8,762 bases of DNA. Source: Gammaproteobacteria bacterium (GTDB lineage: Bacteria; Pseudomonadota; Gammaproteobacteria; Chromatiales; Sedimenticolaceae). The position numbers and the translations under genes are program-made. The notes under the pieces were generated by a model. The model was not told where the DNA came from. It did not search any database and saw only the letters and a program-made list of their open reading frames with translations. The stretch is taken from contig JAGRHE010000115.1 in the NCBI GenBank assembly GCA_020445165.1, forward strand, positions 1-8,762, read 5' to 3'. This document shows positions 5,992-8,762 of the stretch, piece after piece. The stretch's first letter is position 1. Each line of letters starts with the position of its first letter.

Positions 5992-6919
5992 CCGATTCGG
6001 CGCTGTCCGGTGACATCCCGGACAGCGGCCCCCTGATCATGTCGATGAATGCCTCGGCGACCGGGTTGTCGAGGTTGGATCGGGTGCGCGCGATCCACAG
6101 TGTGCGCATGATGCGCAGCCCCTCGACCCGGATCAGGTGCAGCTGGCCGCCATCGATCGCGCCCTGCACGGCGAACCGCGGCAAAAAACTCACATGCCGA
6201 CCGCGTTCGAGGATCTCGACGATGGTGTCGGTCGACCCCACCTCCATCGCCATCGGCAGTTCGGCGATACCGATGTCGCGCATGGTCCGATCGAGCGTGA
6301 TCCGCATCGACGACTCGCGCTCGCGCAACACGTAGTGCAGCTGGGTGAGTTCGGCCACCGCGATCATCTCGCGCGTGCCCTGCGCATGTCGCGGCGAACA
6401 CACCAGCACCAGCTCATCATCCAGCCAGCGCTGCACCAGCACGTCGGGATGGTCGGGCTGGATCTCGGTCAGCGCCAGATCAGCCAGGCCGGTCGCCAGG
6501 CGGGTGTGAATGCTGCGGCTGTAGCCGACCCGGCTGTCGATACGGTAATTGGGATAGGCATCGGCGAACGCCAGCAGCAGCTCCGGCAGGAGATGCTCAC
6601 CGATCGACTGGGTCACGGCCAGGCGCAGCCGGTCGCCTCCGGCCCGCAATTGGCGTAGATCGCCAACCAGCTCCACCTGGTGATCCATGACCAGGCGGGC
6701 GAAGGCGTAGACGCGTTCCCCGGCGGCCGTCAGGCGCAACCGCCCGGCCTCGCGCACCATCAGCTCGGCGTCGAAACAGCGCTCCAGTGCACGGAGGCGC
6801 TTGGTCACAGCCGGTTGACCGATATGCAGCACGCGCCCGGCTTCAGCTACACCGCCGCGCTCGACGATCTCGCGCAGGGTCGCCAGGGCCTTCAGATCCG
6901 GGAGATTTCTATATTCCAT
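5981..6919 (-). CDS. LysR-type transcriptional regulator
   Basis: A 312-residue protein with the standard LysR architecture. The N-terminal winged helix-turn-helix (about residues 9-68) reads LKALATLREIVERGGVAEAG, then VLHIGQPAVTKRLRALE and LTAAGERVYAFAR, with the S/T-x-x-I-x-x-L-E type recognition helix appearing as PAVTKRLRALE. A linker helix follows, then a periplasmic-binding-protein-like effector domain (about 93-300) starting LRLAVTQSIGEHLLPELLLAF, with GLADLALTE and STDTIVEILERGRHVSFLPRF. Members work as tetramers binding T-N11-A palindromes and respond to a small molecule, here unknown. It is divergent from the SLC13-type permease gene at 7171, the usual arrangement for a LysR protein and its target. 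No good Shine-Dalgarno precedes the start at 6919. The stop is convergent and overlapping by 11 bases with the small membrane-protein gene. Confidence 0.94.
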   Translation of the reverse strand: MEYRNLPDLKALATLREIVERGGVAEAGRVLHIGQPAVTKRLRALERCFDAELMVREAGRLRLTAAGERVYAFARLVMDHQVELVGDLRQLRAGGDRLRLAVTQSIGEHLLPELLLAFADAYPNYRIDSRVGYSRSIHTRLATGLADLALTEIQPDHPDVLVQRWLDDELVLVCSPRHAQGTREMIAVAELTQLHYVLRERESSMRITLDRTMRDIGIAELPMAMEVGSTDTIVEILERGRHVSFLPRFAVQGAIDGGQLHLIRVEGLRIMRTLWIARTRSNLDNPVAEAFIDMIRGPLSGMSPDSAESVRN

Positions 6920-6927
6920 ATCGGAAT
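6913..6927. promoter_or_regulatory. Palindrome ATTCC-ATATC-GGAAT over the lysR-type start codon (candidate autoregulatory site)
   Basis: ATTCC (6913-6917) and GGAAT (6923-6927) are exact inverted repeats with a five-base spacer, and contain T-N11-A (T6914, A6926), the general LysR-box form. It overlaps the start codon of the LysR-type gene (6917-6919, minus strand). Its centre lies 25 bases from the centre of the next palindrome at 6937-6953. LysR proteins commonly bind two adjacent sites in a divergent region and repress their own gene. Short palindromes of this kind are not rare, so the assignment is tentative. Confidence 0.35.
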
Positions 6928-6936
6928 GTTAGCGTT

Positions 6937-6966
6937 TTGCTATTCATTAGCAATTTTCGGGATAAT
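6937..6966 (+). promoter_or_regulatory. Palindrome TTGCTA-N5-TAGCAA and candidate promoter for the SLC13-type gene
   Basis: TTGCTA (6937-6942) and TAGCAA (6948-6953) form a perfect 6-bp inverted repeat with a five-base spacer, in an AT-rich island within GC-rich DNA. The same TTGCTA can serve as a -35 box (4 of 6 consensus bases), with GATAAT at 6961-6966 as a -10 box (5 of 6) after an 18-base spacer. A second possible -10, TATACT, is at 6974-6979 but has no convincing -35. If correct, a regulator bound at the palindrome would touch the -35 region directly. This is the likely control region for the gene at 7171 and may also affect the divergent LysR-type gene. Confidence 0.42.
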
Positions 6967-6980
6967 TCCGCAGTATACTT

Positions 6981-7003
6981 GGCGTTTACGTGGTAACGAC
7001 GCC
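6981..7003 (+). other. Leader hairpin near the predicted transcript start of the SLC13-type gene
   Basis: GGCGTTTAC (6981-6989) can pair, across a GTG loop (6990-6992), with GTAA (6993-6996) and ACGCC (6999-7003), leaving a two-base bulge. It lies directly after the candidate -10 boxes, so it would be at or near the 5' end of the messenger. A second, smaller hairpin, GCCCG-ATC-CGGGC, is at 7011-7023. Such 5' hairpins often stabilise messages. No known riboswitch is recognised in the roughly 190-base leader. Confidence 0.3.
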
Positions 7004-7069
7004 GATTGGCGCCCGATCCGGGCCCCGCTCTCGTTTTCGCACACGTTTCCTTGCAGGAATTTAGCGCCG

Positions 7070-7174
7070 ATGTCCGCAAGCATCGGGTCTGTGCCGGCGT
7101 TGCTGTTTCCGCATGGCGCGCCACCGGCGCAGGGCATCGCCGACAAGAACGAGGTCAACCGAGGTAACCGATGA
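7070..7174 (+). CDS. Possible 34-codon upstream ORF / leader peptide, ATGA-coupled to the SLC13-type gene
   Basis: ATG at 7070 has AGGAA at 7055-7059, a moderate ribosome site with ten bases of spacing. The frame runs 34 codons (MSASIGSVPALLFPHGAPPA, then about 14 more polar residues) and its TGA at 7172-7174 overlaps the ATG at 7171 of the permease as ATGA. That overlap is a classic signature of translational coupling. The peptide has no recognisable domain, and the frame is also open upstream of this ATG, so its openness alone is weak evidence. The permease has its own good ribosome site within this ORF (GAGGT at 7161-7165). It may be a leader peptide or simply a chance frame. Confidence 0.3.
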   Translation: MSASIGSVPALLFPHGAPPAQGIADKNEVNRGNR

Positions 7175-8762
7175 GCAACCCTTCCGAGCAGACGGCCGAC
7201 GCGCCGGCCGCCAATGCCGAAGCCGCGGCTGCGCCAAAGCCGCAGGAGCCGCCCAAGGCGACGGTCCCGGCAAAAAAGCGCTCCCCGCTGTCCGGCAAAC
7301 AACTGATCGCGGGCGCACTGTTCATCGTTCTCGGATTGTTCATGTCGACCGTCGTGCCCTCGGTCGAAATCGCCTGGGTCACGGCAATCCTGCTGCTGAC
7401 GATTTACCTGTTCGCGTTCGAAGTGGTCGGTGTTGACGTCGCTGCTGCATCGGTCATGGTCCTGCTCGGTCTCACTTCGCTGCTGGCGCCGCTGATGGGA
7501 CTGAGTGCCGGCCTGGTCGATAACAGGCACCTGTTCGACGGTTTCGCGTCCAATGCAGTCATCTCGATCATCGCGGTCATGATCATCGGAGCCGGGCTCG
7601 ACAAGACCGGCATCATGACCAAGGTTGCAGCGTTCATCCTGCGCGTGGGCGGCACGACCGAGGCACGCATCATCCCGATCATTTCCAGCACGGTCGGCTT
7701 CATCTCCTCGTTCATGCAGAACGTCGGCGCCGCTGCGCTCTTCCTGCCCGTGGTGTCACGTATCTCAGCGCGTTCCGGCCTGCCGATGTCGCGCCTGCTG
7801 ATGCCGATGGGATTCTGCGCCATCCTCGGCGGTACCGTGACCATGGTCGGATCCAGCCCGCTGATCCTGCTCAACTCGTTGATCGAGACCTCGAACAAAG
7901 CGCTGCCAGCCGATCAGCAGATGGAGACCTGGGGCCTGTTCTCGGTCACTCCCATCGGTATCGCGCTGGTCGCCACCGGGATCATCTATTTCGTCGTCGC
8001 CGGCCGTTTCGTGCTGCCGGTCAGCAAGGGCGTCAAGAGCAAGGATGACGCCATGACCTACTTCCGCAACACCTACGGCCTGGACTACGAGTTGTTCGAA
8101 GTCGAGGTGCCCGAGGAAAGCGAACTGGTCGGCAAGGCACTCGACGATGTCGAACACGAGGACAAGGTGCGCGTGATCGCCTCGGCCAGTGGCGGCACGA
8201 TGAAGGTCGGCCCGGGTACCATCGCGCGCGACACCGGCATTTCGGCCGGTATGGTGCTGGGCATCATCGCCTCGCCCAAACACCTGCTCGATTTCGTCGA
8301 CAAGTACGACCTCGATCTGCACAGCAGCATCGATGTGCTCGGCGAAATCTTCTCGAATACCAAGTCCGGTGTTGCAGAGGTCGTCATACCCCCGGGTTCG
8401 AACCTGGTCGGCAAGAGCGCGCGCGATATCTGGATGCGCAAGACCTACGGCATCGCCATGATCGCGCTCAACCGCGACGGCGAAACCCTGCGCGAAGGGG
8501 ATGACATCCGCAGCCTGCCCCTACAGGGCGGCGACACCCTGATCGTACACACGCAGTGGGACGCGCTCGCCCGCCTGCAGAAGGACCGCAACTTCGTCGT
8601 CGTTACGACCGAGTTTCCGCACGAGGAACTGCGCCCACAGAAACTGCTGCATGCCGGCATTTTCTTCGCCATCGCCCTCGGCCTGGTGCTATTCAGCGAC
8701 CTGCTGCTTTCGGTCGCCCTGCTCACCGGCGCGATGGGCATGATCCTGTCCGGCGTGCTGAA
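7171..8762 (+). CDS. SLC13-type anion/cation symporter with two RCK_C (TrkA_C) domains, 3' end outside window
   Basis: The frame is open to the window end, giving 530 residues of a longer inner-membrane transporter. Residues 1-40 are an Ala/Pro/Lys-rich, probably disordered cytosolic tail. Membrane helices follow from about residue 45. The SLC13-type motifs are MQNVGAAALFLPVV (182-195), in the place of the usual S-N-T sodium and substrate hairpin, and GTVTMVGSSPLILLN (221-235). Two cytosolic RCK_C domains interrupt the helices: about 300-378 (from YELFEVEVPEESELVGKALD), and about 398-470, the more typical one (AEVVIPPGSNLVGKSARDIW, then YGIAMIALNRDGE and GDTLIVHTQWDAL). Helices resume at about 492. 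Family members with this build carry sulfate, thiosulfate, dicarboxylates or other anions with sodium. RCK_C domains in other proteins bind regulatory ligands; the ligand and substrate here are not known. ATG 7171 is firmly set by GAGGT at 7161-7165, five bases upstream. The divergent LysR-type gene is the likely regulator. Confidence 0.93.
   Translation, partial: MSNPSEQTADAPAANAEAAAAPKPQEPPKATVPAKKRSPLSGKQLIAGALFIVLGLFMSTVVPSVEIAWVTAILLLTIYLFAFEVVGVDVAAASVMVLLGLTSLLAPLMGLSAGLVDNRHLFDGFASNAVISIIAVMIIGAGLDKTGIMTKVAAFILRVGGTTEARIIPIISSTVGFISSFMQNVGAAALFLPVVSRISARSGLPMSRLLMPMGFCAILGGTVTMVGSSPLILLNSLIETSNKALPADQQMETWGLFSVTPIGIALVATGIIYFVVAGRFVLPVSKGVKSKDDAMTYFRNTYGLDYELFEVEVPEESELVGKALDDVEHEDKVRVIASASGGTMKVGPGTIARDTGISAGMVLGIIASPKHLLDFVDKYDLDLHSSIDVLGEIFSNTKSGVAEVVIPPGSNLVGKSARDIWMRKTYGIAMIALNRDGETLREGDDIRSLPLQGGDTLIVHTQWDALARLQKDRNFVVVTTEFPHEELRPQKLLHAGIFFAIALGLVLFSDLLLSVALLTGAMGMILSGVL

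Noticed and set aside
6980..7170. Riboswitch in the roughly 190-base leader of the SLC13-type gene
   Set aside because: Small hairpins are present but I recognise no conserved riboswitch core.
7765..8741. Minus-strand open frames opposite the SLC13-type permease
   Set aside because: The plus-strand frame has a strong ribosome site, membrane helices, SLC13 motifs and RCK_C domains. The antisense frames are shadows.
1..8762. A defence island, phage, secondary-metabolite cluster or other new multi-gene system
   Set aside because: All large genes belong to well-known housekeeping, transporter or regulator families, and no mobile-element or system hallmark gene is present.

Overview
The window looks like ordinary chromosomal DNA from a GC-rich gammaproteobacterium. 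The best evidence for this is a full-length ArgA-type N-acetylglutamate synthase, an amino-acid-kinase domain fused to a GNAT domain that is very close to the Escherichia coli / Pseudomonas form, next to an ArgE of the E. coli type. Together these imply the linear acetylornithine route of arginine synthesis. The argE-argA neighbourhood also occurs in pseudomonads. The genus cannot be decided from the sequence. I see no tRNA, rRNA, CRISPR array, insertion sequence, integrase or phage gene, and no clear sign of recent transfer.

Layout. (1) 1-2290, plus strand: the C-terminal part of a TetR-type repressor cut by the window edge, a LysE/RhtB-type amino-acid exporter, and a CorA-family divalent-cation channel. 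(2) 2341-2982, minus strand: a MarC/YchE-type membrane protein, convergent with corA and divergent from argE. (3) 3122-5681, plus strand: argE then argA, separated by about 90 bases that contain two mutually exclusive hairpins. (4) 5682-5991: a structured intergenic stretch with helically phased A-tracts, a 10-base direct repeat and an inverted repeat touching a very strong Shine-Dalgarno site. It leads into an undescribed 48-residue, one-helix membrane protein at 5845-5991. (5) 5981-6919, minus strand: a LysR-type regulator whose 3' end overlaps the small gene. (6) 6920-7170: a divergent control region with palindromes and a possible 34-codon upstream reading frame. (7) 7171 to the window end, plus strand: an SLC13-type permease with two cytosolic RCK_C (TrkA_C) domains, cut by the window edge.

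How the genes relate. ArgA makes N-acetylglutamate, the first step of arginine synthesis, and ArgE removes the acetyl group at the fifth step to give ornithine, so the pair brackets the acetylated part of the pathway. The TetR-type protein may control the exporter beside it. The LysR-type protein probably controls the divergent SLC13 permease. CorA and MarC have no evident link to their neighbours.

Most of the window is conventional. The stretches most worth a second look are the small membrane protein with its unusual upstream DNA, the argE-argA hairpin pair, and the leader of the SLC13 gene. I do not see a clearly new multi-gene system.
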